From a virus: DNA of 55,794 bases. This document shows positions 30,916 to 40,700 of this stretch, piece after piece; the stretch's first letter is position 1, and each line of letters starts with the position of its first letter. Made by a program: the position numbers and the translations under genes. The notes beneath the pieces are model-generated. The model worked only from the letters and a program-made list of their open reading frames with translations. It was not told the DNA's origin and did not search any database. The stretch covers positions 1-55,794 of the IMG/VR virus record IMGVR_UViG_3300048919_000576. One strand, given 5' to 3'.

Positions 30916-31431
30916 TTAGCACTTTTCTCGCTGCTCCTCTATATCTTTGACGAATGCTTGGAAAGAAAGTATCCAGTTCTCAAAGTTCTTTTTGTATCGA
31001 TCCATTTCTCGCCCCCGGTTTTCAACCTCGGTGTAAGCCACCGAGTCGACTATTGAGCTGACAAATGATCCAGATGCAATTCGGAGTCGATCATTGCCAA
31101 AGGCACTAAGGGCATAACCAGCTTTAGACACCATTTCCAAGCGCTCGGCTTTCATTTGTTCTGTTGGGTCGGGGTAAAAGTAATAGGCGCTTAGCGAGGC
31201 AAGTGAGGTGATGAAGTTGTCTCCTTTGATCCTGAGAGACTCCTCTTGCTTGTCTAGCCGCGCGATGCAGCTGGTTTTTTCGGCGAGTCTTACGGTTTGG
31301 TTGCTTGTGATCCAGCCACTAAGACTTGTGGTAAGCGAGCCTGTGAGCAATAGAGCTGACGACATAAGCGCAATTTTAAAAGCATTCTTTAGAGAGCTTG
31401 GGGAAGGAGCAGCGGTATCGGCTTCGAGCAT
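30916..31431 (-). CDS. Single-span membrane protein, reverse-strand insertion
   Basis: MLEADTAAPSPSSLKNAFKI starts a 171-residue protein with one membrane segment (about 20-40, ALMSSALLLTGSLTTSLSG) and a helical domain with YFYPDPTEQMKAERLE. It lies on the opposite strand between two head genes, ends 5 nt after the neighbouring stop and has an AT-rich promoter region upstream (TATATA near 31470). This is the arrangement of a prophage-expressed moron. Function unknown. Confidence 0.75.
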   Translation of the reverse strand: MLEADTAAPSPSSLKNAFKIALMSSALLLTGSLTTSLSGWITSNQTVRLAEKTSCIARLDKQEESLRIKGDNFITSLASLSAYYFYPDPTEQMKAERLEMVSKAGYALSAFGNDRLRIASGSFVSSIVDSVAYTEVENRGREMDRYKKNFENWILSFQAFVKDIEEQREKC

Positions 31432-31490
31432 TGTCACTTGATCCTGATAGGACACGGAAAGCAGAGACGATATATAGATTTGATAATGAA

Positions 31491-31513
31491 AACCCGCACC
31501 TGCGGGTTTTTTT
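31491..31513 (+). terminator. Terminator before the scaffold gene
   Basis: AACCCGC-ACCT-GCGGGTT is followed by a run of T. It probably isolates the reverse-strand accessory gene and would need antitermination for late expression to pass. Confidence 0.85.
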
Positions 31514-31556
31514 ATGCCTGCAAAGCGGGTCACACATAACCGAGGGGTACAACAAC

Positions 31557-32285
31557 GTGGCAGAAGAGAACGAAATCGACCTGGACAACCCGGCAATCAA
31601 GGCCGCAATCGCGACTGCCGTTGAGTCCTCTGTTTCTGGTCTGAAAACCAAAAACTCCGAACTGCTGGGCAAGCTGAAGGAAACCACAGGCAAGCTGACC
31701 CAGTTCGAAACGCAATTTGAGGGCATCGACATTGACGCCGTAAAAGGCTTGCTCAGTCGTGCCGGCCAAGACGAAGAAACCAAGCTGCTGACTGAGGGTA
31801 AGGTCGACGAGGTCTTCAACCGCCGCACCGAACGCCTGCGTGGCGACTACGACAAGCAGTTGAAGACAGTCACAGCGCGCGCCGAGAGGGCCGAAGCTTT
31901 CGCCGCCAAGTTCCAGGGCAAAGTCCTGGGCGATTCGGTTCGCGGTGCAGCGCTTAAAGCCGGCGCACTCCCGGAAGCAACCGACGACATCATCCTGCGC
32001 GCCAAAGGCGTGTTCTCGCTGAACGAAGAGGGTGAAGCGGTCGCCGTTGATGAATCCGGCCAAGTCATCCTCGGCAAAGACGGCAAGACCCCTCTGACCC
32101 CGCTCGAATGGGCGGAATCTCTGCGCGAAAGCGCACCTCATCTGTGGCCAAGGGCCTCAGGGACACAAGCCCCGGGCGGGGGTGGCGGCCAGGCTGCATT
32201 CAAACGCTCCGAAATGACTGCTGAGCAAAAGCGCGACTACCAGCGCAAGCACGGCCAAACCGCATATCTGCAATTGCCCAAGTAA
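31557..32285 (+). CDS. Head scaffold protein
   Basis: GAGGGG nine nt before the GTG marks the start (AEENEIDLDNPAIKAAIATA). It is an acidic helical protein (LKTKNSELLGKLKETTGKLT) with a basic C-terminus (EQKRDYQRKHGQ), the usual design of a scaffold which guides capsid assembly and then leaves. It is next to the capsid gene. 242 residues. Confidence 0.8.
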   Translation: MAEENEIDLDNPAIKAAIATAVESSVSGLKTKNSELLGKLKETTGKLTQFETQFEGIDIDAVKGLLSRAGQDEETKLLTEGKVDEVFNRRTERLRGDYDKQLKTVTARAERAEAFAAKFQGKVLGDSVRGAALKAGALPEATDDIILRAKGVFSLNEEGEAVAVDESGQVILGKDGKTPLTPLEWAESLRESAPHLWPRASGTQAPGGGGGQAAFKRSEMTAEQKRDYQRKHGQTAYLQLPK

Positions 32286-32297
32286 GGGGATTCACCC

Positions 32298-33260
32298 ATG
32301 GCAACGACTGTGAACAGCGACCTGATCATCTACAACGATGAGGCGCAAACCGCATACCTGGAGCGTGTCCAGGACAACCTCGATGTGTTCAACGCATCGT
32401 CCAATGGCGCGATCGTTCTCGACAACGAGCTGATCGAAGGCGACTTCCGCAAGCGCTCTTTCTACAAGATCGGCGGCTCGCTGGAGCATCGCGACGTCAA
32501 CTCTACCGGCAAGGTAACCGCGAAGAAGATCGGCGCGGGCGAAGCCGTTGGCGTCAAGGCTCCGTGGAAGTACGGCCCGTACCAGACCACCGAAGAGGCT
32601 TTCAAGCGCCGCGGTCGTCCGGTCGACGAGTTCTCCCAGATCATCGGCGCCGATGTTGCTGACGCCACATTGGAAGGCTTCATCCAGTACGCCACTGCTG
32701 CGCTGCGGGCCTCGATCAGCTCCAACTCTGACATGGTGGTTTCCGCCAATATCGAGACCGACGGCAAGAAGACCTTGACTCGCGGCATGCGCAAGTTCGG
32801 CGACAAGTTCGGCCGAATTGCTCTGTGGGTCATGCACTCCAGTGCTTACTTTGACATTGTCGACGAGGCGATCGCGAACAAGGTCTACGAAGAGGCGGGT
32901 GTCGTCATCTACGGCGGCCTGCCAGGTACTCTCGGCAAGCCGGTGCTGGTCACCGACACCGCGCCCGCAGATGTGATTTTCGGCCTGCTGCCAAACGCTG
33001 TGGTGATCACTGAATCTCAGGCGCCCGGTTTCCGTTCGTACGCGGTGAACGACGAAGAGAACTTGGGCATCGGCTACCGCGCTGAAGGCACCGTCAACAT
33101 TGATGTTCTCGGCTACAGCTGGAAGGAAACCGCTGGCGGTGCGAACCCAACGCTTGCCGCCGTGGGTTCGGCTGCGAACTGGGTCAAGCATTCCAACAGC
33201 AACAAGGTGACTGCTGGCGTGCTGATTTCTCTGACTACCACACCACCAGCCGGTGGCTGA
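32298..33260 (+). CDS. Major capsid protein
   Basis: The 320-residue protein, directly after the scaffold, has RRGRPVDEFSQIIGADVADA with GFIQYATAALRASISS, and late GLLPNAVVITESQAPGFRSY, the pattern of a P22/HK97-like coat family in Pseudomonas phages. It builds the icosahedral shell. High-expression codon choice is seen (many AAG, CTG, GGC). Confidence 0.9.
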   Translation: MATTVNSDLIIYNDEAQTAYLERVQDNLDVFNASSNGAIVLDNELIEGDFRKRSFYKIGGSLEHRDVNSTGKVTAKKIGAGEAVGVKAPWKYGPYQTTEEAFKRRGRPVDEFSQIIGADVADATLEGFIQYATAALRASISSNSDMVVSANIETDGKKTLTRGMRKFGDKFGRIALWVMHSSAYFDIVDEAIANKVYEEAGVVIYGGLPGTLGKPVLVTDTAPADVIFGLLPNAVVITESQAPGFRSYAVNDEENLGIGYRAEGTVNIDVLGYSWKETAGGANPTLAAVGSAANWVKHSNSNKVTAGVLISLTTTPPAGG

Positions 33261-33305
33261 TACTGGCCCTGACAGCGGCCAGCAATGGCCGCTACGGAGA
33301 CTTTT

Positions 33306-33917
33306 ATGGAACTGGTTTACTCCACTCAGAACTCGGACTTCGATCCGGAAAAGCGGTACCGCAATCCAGCGCACTTCGATCGGCCTGAAGCGGGTGTGAC
33401 GCATGCAGTTGTGATTGGCGACTGGCCGAAGGTAGTCGATGCTTATGAGGCGCAGGGCGTCGAAGTTTCTGTGTTGAAGCCTTTGATCAGCCAGCCGGTT
33501 GATTCAGATATTGCTGACACCTTTGGCAGCCTGGAACAGGACAACACCACACTCCGCGCCGAGCGAGACGGAATCCAGCGACTGATCGAAGCCGCAGAAG
33601 GTCTGACTGAGCTTGAGCATCCTGACGCCGGCGAGCTGCCGATCCGACTGTTCGATGCCCTCAACGGCATTCGCCTGCAGATTGAGACTCTGGTCGGTGA
33701 GCGCGACTCCGAAGTCGAGAAGTCGCGCCTCCTTCAGAAACAGGTAGACGACCTCTTGGCTCAAGCTGCTCAAGCCAGGTTGAATACGGATGAAACCAAA
33801 GAGGCAAAGGATATTGCTGAGCTCAAGGCCAAACTTGACGTTGCCGGCGTAACCTACCGGGCCAACGCCTCGAAAGAGTCTTTGGAAAAGGCAGTTGCTG
33901 ACCTACAGCAGGCGTAA
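33306..33917 (+). CDS. Hypothetical head protein with coiled coil
   Basis: GGAG is before MELVYSTQNSDF, so the upstream ATG is not used. A coiled coil covers about 80-150 (LEQDNTTLRAERDGIQRLIE). The C-terminus DVAGVTYRANASKESLEKAV resembles a LEM/SAP-like helical motif seen in head-completion proteins. 203 residues; probably a head-tail joining or decoration factor. Confidence 0.65.
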   Translation: MELVYSTQNSDFDPEKRYRNPAHFDRPEAGVTHAVVIGDWPKVVDAYEAQGVEVSVLKPLISQPVDSDIADTFGSLEQDNTTLRAERDGIQRLIEAAEGLTELEHPDAGELPIRLFDALNGIRLQIETLVGERDSEVEKSRLLQKQVDDLLAQAAQARLNTDETKEAKDIAELKAKLDVAGVTYRANASKESLEKAVADLQQA

Positions 33918-33974
33918 TCACCCGGGTGCCCAGGAGCTCGGCACTCGAAACAGAACACCACAGCGAGCTGATTC

Positions 33975-34478
33975 ATGACTCTCATCATCGAGGACGGTAC
34001 CGGTAAGCCTGACGCCGAAAGCTATGCATCCGCCGAGGATCTGGCTATGTACGCCGAGAAGTTCGGCGTGACCATCCCGGCAGGAGTGCCAGCACAGGAA
34101 GCGCTGCTGCGCCGGGCTGCGCTGGCAATGGATGGCATGACGTGGAAAGGGCGAAAGTCCAACAGCGAACAGGCGCTGTCCTGGCCGCGCCGAGGCGTTG
34201 AGTTGGACTACGAAATCAAGCCTGACAACTACCTGCCGGCTCGACTCCAGTACGGCCAGATGGCGCTGGCTGCCGAGATCCACACCGATGACGTCGACCC
34301 GATCGAGAAGCGCAAAGGCGCGGTAACGCTGGAGCGTGTCGAAGGTGCCGTAACTCGCGAATACGCGACGATCTCTAACACCAGCGGCCGACTGCTGCCG
34401 GCGGCGCCGGACCGGCCGAGCGCCACGCAGTTTGCTGATTATTTACAGAAACGCGGGTTGTTCGCCGTGAGAGCGTAG
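33975..34478 (+). CDS. Head-tail connector, DnaT-like family
   Basis: MTLIIEDGTGKPDAESYASA begins a protein with ASAEDLAMYAEKFG, the start of the DnaT-like/adaptor family of phages. LSWPRRGVELDYEI is likewise conserved. It joins the portal to the tail. 167 residues. Confidence 0.8.
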   Translation: MTLIIEDGTGKPDAESYASAEDLAMYAEKFGVTIPAGVPAQEALLRRAALAMDGMTWKGRKSNSEQALSWPRRGVELDYEIKPDNYLPARLQYGQMALAAEIHTDDVDPIEKRKGAVTLERVEGAVTREYATISNTSGRLLPAAPDRPSATQFADYLQKRGLFAVRA

Positions 34479-34503
34479 TGGTGCTGAGCATTTGACGCGG
34501 TGA

Positions 34504-34851
34504 ATGAATCAGGAGATCTTCGCTTTTCCCCAAGTGAGTAGAGCCGCAAACGTGGTGGCTGAAAACGGTTGGGGTTATCAGATAACGACAGAGGTTATTA
34601 GCATGTTGAATAGCACCAACAAATTTAAAGTACAGAGCATCATTTTCAACAATGGTGAGTTTGCGATTGCCTCGGGATTTTGGGATGGTCAATCCGATCT
34701 GAGCGTCGCGTGTCGCTGGTTTGAAGAGGGTGGGATGGGATATCCGCAGACTTTTGGCAAACCTCAATGGATGTTGCTCCCGGAGGTTGGCGTGGACATC
34801 CTGAATGCATTAGATCCATCCAAAGCGAAAGTTACATTAACGTTCGGTTGA
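34504..34851 (+). CDS. Hypothetical accessory protein inserted among head-tail genes
   Basis: It is AT-rich compared with neighbours and followed by a terminator. The 115-residue product (FNNGEFAIASGFWDGQSDLS with EVGVDILNALDPSKAKV) has no known family. The start ATG has only a weak GGTGA site. It reads as a late or independently expressed moron. Confidence 0.6.
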   Translation: MNQEIFAFPQVSRAANVVAENGWGYQITTEVISMLNSTNKFKVQSIIFNNGEFAIASGFWDGQSDLSVACRWFEEGGMGYPQTFGKPQWMLLPEVGVDILNALDPSKAKVTLTFG

Positions 34852-34867
34852 TCCGAGGTATTTGAGG

Positions 34868-34894
34868 AAGCCCAGCCATCGAGCTGGGCTTTTT
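34868..34894 (+). terminator. Terminator
   Basis: AAGCCCAGC-CATCGA-GCTGGGCTT with T-run; ends the accessory gene at 34504. Confidence 0.85.
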
Positions 34895-34909
34895 ACATCA
34901 GGAGCCACC

Positions 34910-35278
34910 ATGGCCTTCTACGACGAAATGGCCGTGATGGCTCTGGAGATGATCACAGAGTTTGGCCAGCCCGTAACCATCAGCAAGACCGAGCCGGGCG
35001 AGTATGACCCGGAGACGGGCGGCGAGGCGCCGGGCGCCACCATTGAACAGACCGCCCAAGGCGTCCTGCTCGACTTCACCGGTCAGGAATTCCAGAACAA
35101 CAGCCTCATCAAGCAGGGCGACAAGAAGCTCAAGATTGCCGCACAGGGGCTGGAATGGGTGCCGGATCTGCTGAACAAGGTGATCATTCAGGGACGCACC
35201 TGGTCAATTGTGCCGCCGCTGAAAGAGGTGAATCCCGCCGGGACGGCGATCCTTTATGAGCTGCAGGTGCGGTCATGA
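34910..35278 (+). CDS. Head-tail joining protein
   Basis: AGGAG is five nt before the ATG; the longer frame through the terminator is rejected. The 122-residue protein (MAFYDEMAVMALEMITEFGQ) with the beta-rich end LNKVIIQGRTWSIVPPLKEV fits the adaptor placed before HK97-gp10 proteins. Overlaps the next start. Confidence 0.7.
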   Translation: MAFYDEMAVMALEMITEFGQPVTISKTEPGEYDPETGGEAPGATIEQTAQGVLLDFTGQEFQNNSLIKQGDKKLKIAAQGLEWVPDLLNKVIIQGRTWSIVPPLKEVNPAGTAILYELQVRS

Positions 35279-35928
35279 GCAAATACTCAGGCCTCAACGG
35301 CAGTTTCGCCGAGAACATCCGTCAGTTCGCCGAGCAGGCCCAGGCAGGACTGGACGCCACCTTCCGAGAAATCGTGATCGAGATCGGCAGCAGCGTTATT
35401 CGGATGTCGCCGGTGGGCAATCCCGAGATTTGGGCCGCGAACGTGGCGCATCGCGCAACCAACACCCGCGCCGCCGACGACTACGATTTCAAGGTTGCCG
35501 TGCGCAACACCCTCATCAATCTCGACGAGAGCAATTTCACCAAAGCCGGCAAACTGAAGCGCGGCGTGAAGTATGCGAAGCCGCTGACAAAAACCGAGCG
35601 CGACCAAAACTTCAACGTGAATGGACTGGTTGCCGGCAAGGATTACGTCGGTGGCCGGTTCCGCGGTAACTGGCAATTTTCTATAGGGGCACCGGCAGAA
35701 GGCGAACTTGATCAGGTCGATCCGGCCGGCGGCGTCACGCTGGCGAAGCTTAGGCTTCAGGTCGAGCAACTGACTATTGGGCAAACGGCGTACATCGTGA
35801 ACAACCTGCCATATGCGGTGCCACTCGAGTACGGCCATTCCAAGCAGGCACCGGGCGGCATGGTGCGCATCACGCTCGCGCGGTTCCAGCAGATCGTCGA
35901 CGAAGCCATCAGGAACAACCAGGTATGA
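35275..35928 (+). CDS. HK97 gp10-like tail component
   Basis: ATGA-coupled start. The pattern QLTIGQTAYIVNNLPYAVPL followed by EYGHSKQAPGGMVRITLARF is the C-terminal motif of the HK97-gp10 family, which acts in head-tail joining. 217 residues. Confidence 0.85.
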   Translation: MSKYSGLNGSFAENIRQFAEQAQAGLDATFREIVIEIGSSVIRMSPVGNPEIWAANVAHRATNTRAADDYDFKVAVRNTLINLDESNFTKAGKLKRGVKYAKPLTKTERDQNFNVNGLVAGKDYVGGRFRGNWQFSIGAPAEGELDQVDPAGGVTLAKLRLQVEQLTIGQTAYIVNNLPYAVPLEYGHSKQAPGGMVRITLARFQQIVDEAIRNNQV

Positions 35929-36341
35929 GCCACAACATCATCGCTTCGATCTACGAGGCCAGACTGATTGCCTGGGCGAAAGCGCTGCCGGTGCCCATCA
36001 AGGTTGTCGTCGAGAACGAGACCTATGAGCCCGGAACTGGCGTCACCTACCTTCGAGCTTTCACTCTGCCGGGCGACACCGCAAGCGGCACGCTCGGCGG
36101 TGATCACAAGCTGTTCACCGGTGTGTTTCAAGTCAGCATCGTGACGCCGGCGGGCAAGTATCGCGGCGCGGCCGGCGCGCTGGCTGACCAGATCGCCGCG
36201 CTGTTTCCGCTGTACGAGCGAATCACGAAGAATGCACTGACCGTGGTGACCATAACGCCAGTCGATCAAGGGCCAGGTATCCCAGACGACACGACCTATA
36301 CCGTTGCGGTTTCGTTCGCGTACCGCGCCGACACCAACTAA
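35925..36341 (+). CDS. Tail terminator (DUF4128 type)
   Basis: Coupled start. LIAWAKALPVPIKVVVENET with FQVSIVTPAGKYRGAAGALA and LADQIAALFPLYERIT are typical of DUF4128, tail-terminator (lambda U-like) proteins that stop tail growth at the correct length. 138 residues. Confidence 0.82.
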   Translation: MSHNIIASIYEARLIAWAKALPVPIKVVVENETYEPGTGVTYLRAFTLPGDTASGTLGGDHKLFTGVFQVSIVTPAGKYRGAAGALADQIAALFPLYERITKNALTVVTITPVDQGPGIPDDTTYTVAVSFAYRADTN

Positions 36342-36363
36342 TCCGCCCATTGGGCAAACCCAG

Positions 36364-36385
36364 AACCCGCCATTGAGCGGGTTTT
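36364..36385 (+). terminator. Hairpin between tail terminator and tail tube genes
   Basis: AACCCGC-CATTGA-GCGGGTT followed by only four T; it may attenuate and set relative tail tube levels. Confidence 0.5.
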
Positions 36386-36411
36386 GTCATTTCTGAAGAG
36401 AGGAAAACCCC

Positions 36412-37068
36412 ATGGCCGGCATTCAAATGCCCAACGGCGCGACGTTCGAAATTGCTTCCGCCTATGGCGCTGCAATCCCATTCACCGCCCTGACCAATGC
36501 CAATCCGGCAGTGGCGACCGCTGCAGCGCACGGACTGGCCGAGGGCGACATCATCGCCGTCAGCTCTGGCTGGACCCGTCTGGACGGCCGCGCCGTGCAA
36601 GTCGGCGAGATTGCCAGCGGCACCTTTGCGCTCGATGGCGTGAACACCACGAACATTCAGCAGTATCCGGCCGGCTCGGGCGTCGGTGCCGCCCGCGAGG
36701 TGACGACCTTCACCGAGATCTCGAAAATCACCGAACTCGGGTCGAGCGGCGGCGACCAGCAGTTTCTGACGTTCGGCTTCCTGGCTGACGATGACGACCG
36801 CCAGATGCCGACCACCAAGAATCCGATCACGCTGACCATCACGGTCGCCGACGATCCGTCGCAGCCCTATGTCGATGTCTGCGAGGCCGCGGACGACGAC
36901 AAGCAGGCCCGCGTTCTACGCCTGAACCTGCCAGGCGGCAGCCGCATCATCTACAACGGCTACGTCTCGATCACTTCGACCCCGACCATGTCGCGCAACA
37001 ATCTGATGACCCGCGTGATCAGCATCGCGCTAACCGGTCGCCCAACTCGTTACAGCGCCTCGGCGTAA
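36412..37068 (+). CDS. Major tail tube protein
   Basis: The 218-residue protein opens MAGIQMPNGATFEIASAYGA. The combination of a beta-rich fold, VTTFTEISKITELGSSGGDQ and the end NNLMTRVISIALTGRPTRYS matches lambda V-like tail tube proteins. It polymerises round the tape measure. Ribosome site AGAGAGGA. Confidence 0.85.
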   Translation: MAGIQMPNGATFEIASAYGAAIPFTALTNANPAVATAAAHGLAEGDIIAVSSGWTRLDGRAVQVGEIASGTFALDGVNTTNIQQYPAGSGVGAAREVTTFTEISKITELGSSGGDQQFLTFGFLADDDDRQMPTTKNPITLTITVADDPSQPYVDVCEAADDDKQARVLRLNLPGGSRIIYNGYVSITSTPTMSRNNLMTRVISIALTGRPTRYSASA

Positions 37069-37077
37069 GGAAGGCAC

Positions 37078-37458
37078 ATGGCAAAGTTCACACTCGCCCG
37101 GAATCCAACCTTCAAGCACATTGTCATGCTACCAACGGTGGGTGGTGATCCGGTCAGCGTTGAGTTCGAATTCAAATATCGCGATCGCACCGAACTGGCT
37201 GGCCTCTACGCGGAGTGGGGCGAGCGTCATAAGGCCCTCAAAGAACAAGCGGAAGAGGCCGGCATTGAGCAGTTCACGGCTTTGCTGATTGATCTGCAGG
37301 TCGAGCAGTTGAAAGCGGTTGTCGCCGGCTGGGATATCGCTGAAGAGTTCACCGACGAAAACCTGCGCATCCTGGTCAGTTCCATTGCCGCCACGCCGAG
37401 TGCAGTGCTGGCCGCTTACTCCGATGCTTTCAGCAAGGCCCGGTTGGGAAACTCCTAA
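37078..37458 (+). CDS. G: Tail assembly chaperone G
   Basis: MAKFTLARNPTFKHIVMLPT starts a 126-residue acidic chaperone between the tail tube and tape measure genes. The zero-frame product ends SDAFSKARLGNS at TAA 37456-37458. It assists tape-measure assembly. The slippery site G-GGA-AAC lies six nt before the stop. Confidence 0.85.
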   Translation: MAKFTLARNPTFKHIVMLPTVGGDPVSVEFEFKYRDRTELAGLYAEWGERHKALKEQAEEAGIEQFTALLIDLQVEQLKAVVAGWDIAEEFTDENLRILVSSIAATPSAVLAAYSDAFSKARLGNS

Positions 37459-37775
37459 GCGTCTCCCGCAAGCTGTACGAGCCGGGGCCGTCAGCCGAGT
37501 CGCTGGCGGCCTTCGGCCTTTCTCTTCGTGACATACCCGATGAGATCTGTGAGGTCTTGCCTGATGTCTGGCAAGCCTACAAGGTCTTCGAGGCCATGGG
37601 CACTCAGTGGCGTACAGGCGCGTGCGGCGCTACCGGACTCGATTACACGTCAATTCGCCACGTCGCCGGCTTTCTCGGCCTTACCCGCTCGGAGGTCACC
37701 GACGTCTTTCCAGATATCCGCGTCATGGAAGCCGAAGCCCTGCGGGTGATGGCGGAACAGAGGGACAGTAAATGA
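37078..37775 (+). CDS. GT: Tail chaperone fusion GT by -1 frameshift
   Basis: After slipping back one base at GGGAAAC (37446-37452) the ribosome would read CTC CTA AGC GTC TCC and continue LYEPGPSAESLAAFGLSLRD and SIRHVAGFLGLTRSEVTDVF, to a TGA at 37775. The T part matches DUF1799-like tail chaperones. This mirrors lambda G/GT. The T frame has no good start of its own. The tape-measure ATG overlaps its stop. Confidence 0.82.
37446..37452 (+). promoter_or_regulatory. Slippery heptamer GGGAAAC
   Basis: In the zero frame it reads G GGA AAC, an X XXY YYZ heptamer, a standard -1 slip sequence (lambda uses GGGAAAG). Confidence 0.88.
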
Positions 37776-40700
37776 GCACCACCTTCGCGTCCCTCGGTAT
37801 CGAGGTGAACTCCTCGTCCGCATCCAAGGCGGCTGACGATCTCGACAAGCTGGTCGATTCGGCGGTCGATGCTGAAAAAGCCATTGATGATCTCGGCAAG
37901 TCGGGCGAAGGCCTGGCCAGCACTGGCAAGAAGATCAGTCAGGCCGAGAATGAGGCTGCTCAGGGCATCGACAAGGCCACGAGCGCCAAAGAGCGCCAGG
38001 TCGATGCCAGCCGCAAGGCAGGTGCCAGCGCGGCCAGTGAAATCGCAATCATCAGCCAGCTCGACAAGGCGATGTCCGGCAACATCGGCAGCATGGAGCA
38101 ACTGATCCAGGCTGAAGGCTTGCTGGAGCGCGCTCGCAAGGGCGGTCTCGTCACCATCGAGCAGCAGGAGTCATATCAGGATCGGCTTGGCAAGGCATAT
38201 GAGCGCATCGAGAAAGCTGAAGCCAAGGAAATGGCGCAGAAGCAGCGGCTGATCGACGCTGAAAACCGTCAGATCGAAGCGTTGAAGCGTACGGTCAACG
38301 GCATCGACCCGGTCACTGCGAAGTTGGCAAAGCTGGAGGCGCAGGAGAAAGCGCTCAACGATCTGTACAAGGCCGGCCAGATCGACGCGACTCGTTACGG
38401 TGAGGCGCTGGCGAAGATCGGTAAAGATCGTGACGGCCTGACCGCGACAGAAACTGCATTCGACAAGCTGAAGCTCGGCACCCGCCAGGCTCAAGAAAAC
38501 GTAATGCAGCTGACCAATGCCCTGCAGTCTGGGGATTGGGGAAGTGGTGCGCGGGCTGTCGCTCAGTTGGGCGCTGGTGCGGGCGCGTCTGCCAAGAGCC
38601 TGGCCGCAGCACTGATTCCCGCCGGCTTGCTGGCCGGTGTCCTCGGCGCGCTGGGTTATGCCTACTTCGACGCACAGAAGCAGGCCCGCGAGTTCAACGT
38701 CGCCATCAACGGCGGATCGAACGATGCCGGTCAGAGCATTGCCAGCCTCAAGGTGATGGCCGATACCGCCGGGGCGATCACTGAGAACTTTGCAGGCGCT
38801 CGCGAGGCGGTGATAGCACTGGCTTCCGGTGCCGCTACCAGCGGCGTCCAAATGCAGAACCTGGCTCAGGCCGCCGCAGCAATTGGTGAGGTGACAGGGA
38901 AGGGCGCTGGAGATATCGCCAAGTCGCTCGCGAATGCCGGTGACACCGCCACAGAAGCCGCGGAGAAGATCAGCGACCAGTATGGGCTGCTCACCTACGA
39001 GCAGTACCAGACGATCAAGGCGATTGATGATCAGGGCGACCATCAGCGAGCCCTCGACACCCTAAGTGAAGATCTCAATCAGTCGGCTCAGGAGCGCTTG
39101 AAGCATTACCGCAAATCCCTGTCCGATATCGAACGCGATTGGGATCGGGTGAAGGTGGCCATCAAGGGCGCCTATGCTGAAGTCAGGTCAGAGATTTTCC
39201 CTGATCTGGCAAAGCAGATTGAGATCACCCAGCGCGTGCTGGATACCCGGAAAGGGGGCGGGGTCACAGGTGCAATATCAAACGGGCTGAGCTCGCTCAA
39301 TTCCTTTCTGGGGTTGAACGACGGTGAGAACGACGACTCGACGCCGGCACTGGAGGCCAAGCTTGCAGGACTGAAGGCACGCTTATCAGTGAGCGAAAAC
39401 AACACTGCCGCGACTGGTGAAGCGACCCGGGCGAACAAGGAATTGATCGCTGCCCAGAAGGAACTGGACAAGCAGATGGACAACCTGAACCCACTCGCAA
39501 AGCGTCAAGAGGCCTACAAGAAGCTCAACGATCAGTTCACGACGCTTTATCAAGACGCCGAAAAGACCGGTCAGAAATCCCCATTGCTCGACGGTGTGTT
39601 CTTCGACGGCCAAAAGTTCTCTGGTGGCGCCTACGACAAACTGCGTAAGGCAATCGACGAGCAGAAAAAGGACCCCAAAGCTGCTGCGGGTAGCGTCGAT
39701 CTATCCGGGTTCAATGACTCGAAAAACGCGCTCAATACCGTGCTCGCCGAGTACAAAAATGCTCAAAAGGATTTGGAGGCTTCGCAAAAGGCTGGGCTGA
39801 TCTCGCAGCCTGATTATCTGCAAGCGCGTGAAGCCATGATCGGCAACGAGCGCGACGAGGTCACTGCAGCTTATGAGGCTGAGATCACCGCACTGGAAGC
39901 GGCGAAGAGCAAAGCCGGCACATCGGCCACACAGCGCATCCAGCTTGACCAGAAAATTGCCGACGCCCGGGCTGCCATGGTCAAGGTGCAGCAGGATGCT
40001 GACACCGAATTGAGCGTGCTGGCGAAGAACGAAGAAGGCCGGCTGAAGAAGCAGGCCGAGGCCGTCAATACCTATAGCAGCGCGCTGCAGCAACAAGTCA
40101 AAACTTTGCGTGAGCAGGGCCAGCGTGCGGCGGCGGGCATCGGCCTGGGAGATCGTCAGCGCGATCTGATGAGCCAGCAGAACGGCATCGACGATCGCTT
40201 CAATCAGCAGAAGCTGGATCTGGCGAACCAGTACGGCGATGGCTCGCGCGGCATGAGCCTCGACGAGTACACGCAGAAGCTGGCGGCACTGAAGGCAACT
40301 CAGCAGGATCTGCACGATACGGTTCAAGCCAACTACGACGAGATGACGGCAGCCCAGGGCGACTGGAGCGCTGGAGCTTCGTCGGCGTGGCAGAACTATC
40401 TGGAGTCCGCACAGAATGCGGCGGGGCAGACGAAAAGCCTGCTCACTAATGCGTTCAGCTCGGCAGAGGACGCTGTAGCCAGGTTCGCCATCAACGGCAA
40501 ATTCTCGTTTTCTGACTTCACCAAGTCGGTGTTGGCGGATATGGCGAAGATCGCCGCTCGACAGGCTACGTCTCAAGGGCTCAGCGCTCTATTCGGCGTT
40601 GCTGCATCTGCGGCGGGTTCGTACTTCGGTGGTGGCGGTGGCAATGGATTGGCCGCTGGGTCTGCAGGTGCAGTGTCGTCAGATCTCGGAGCGTCGCAGG

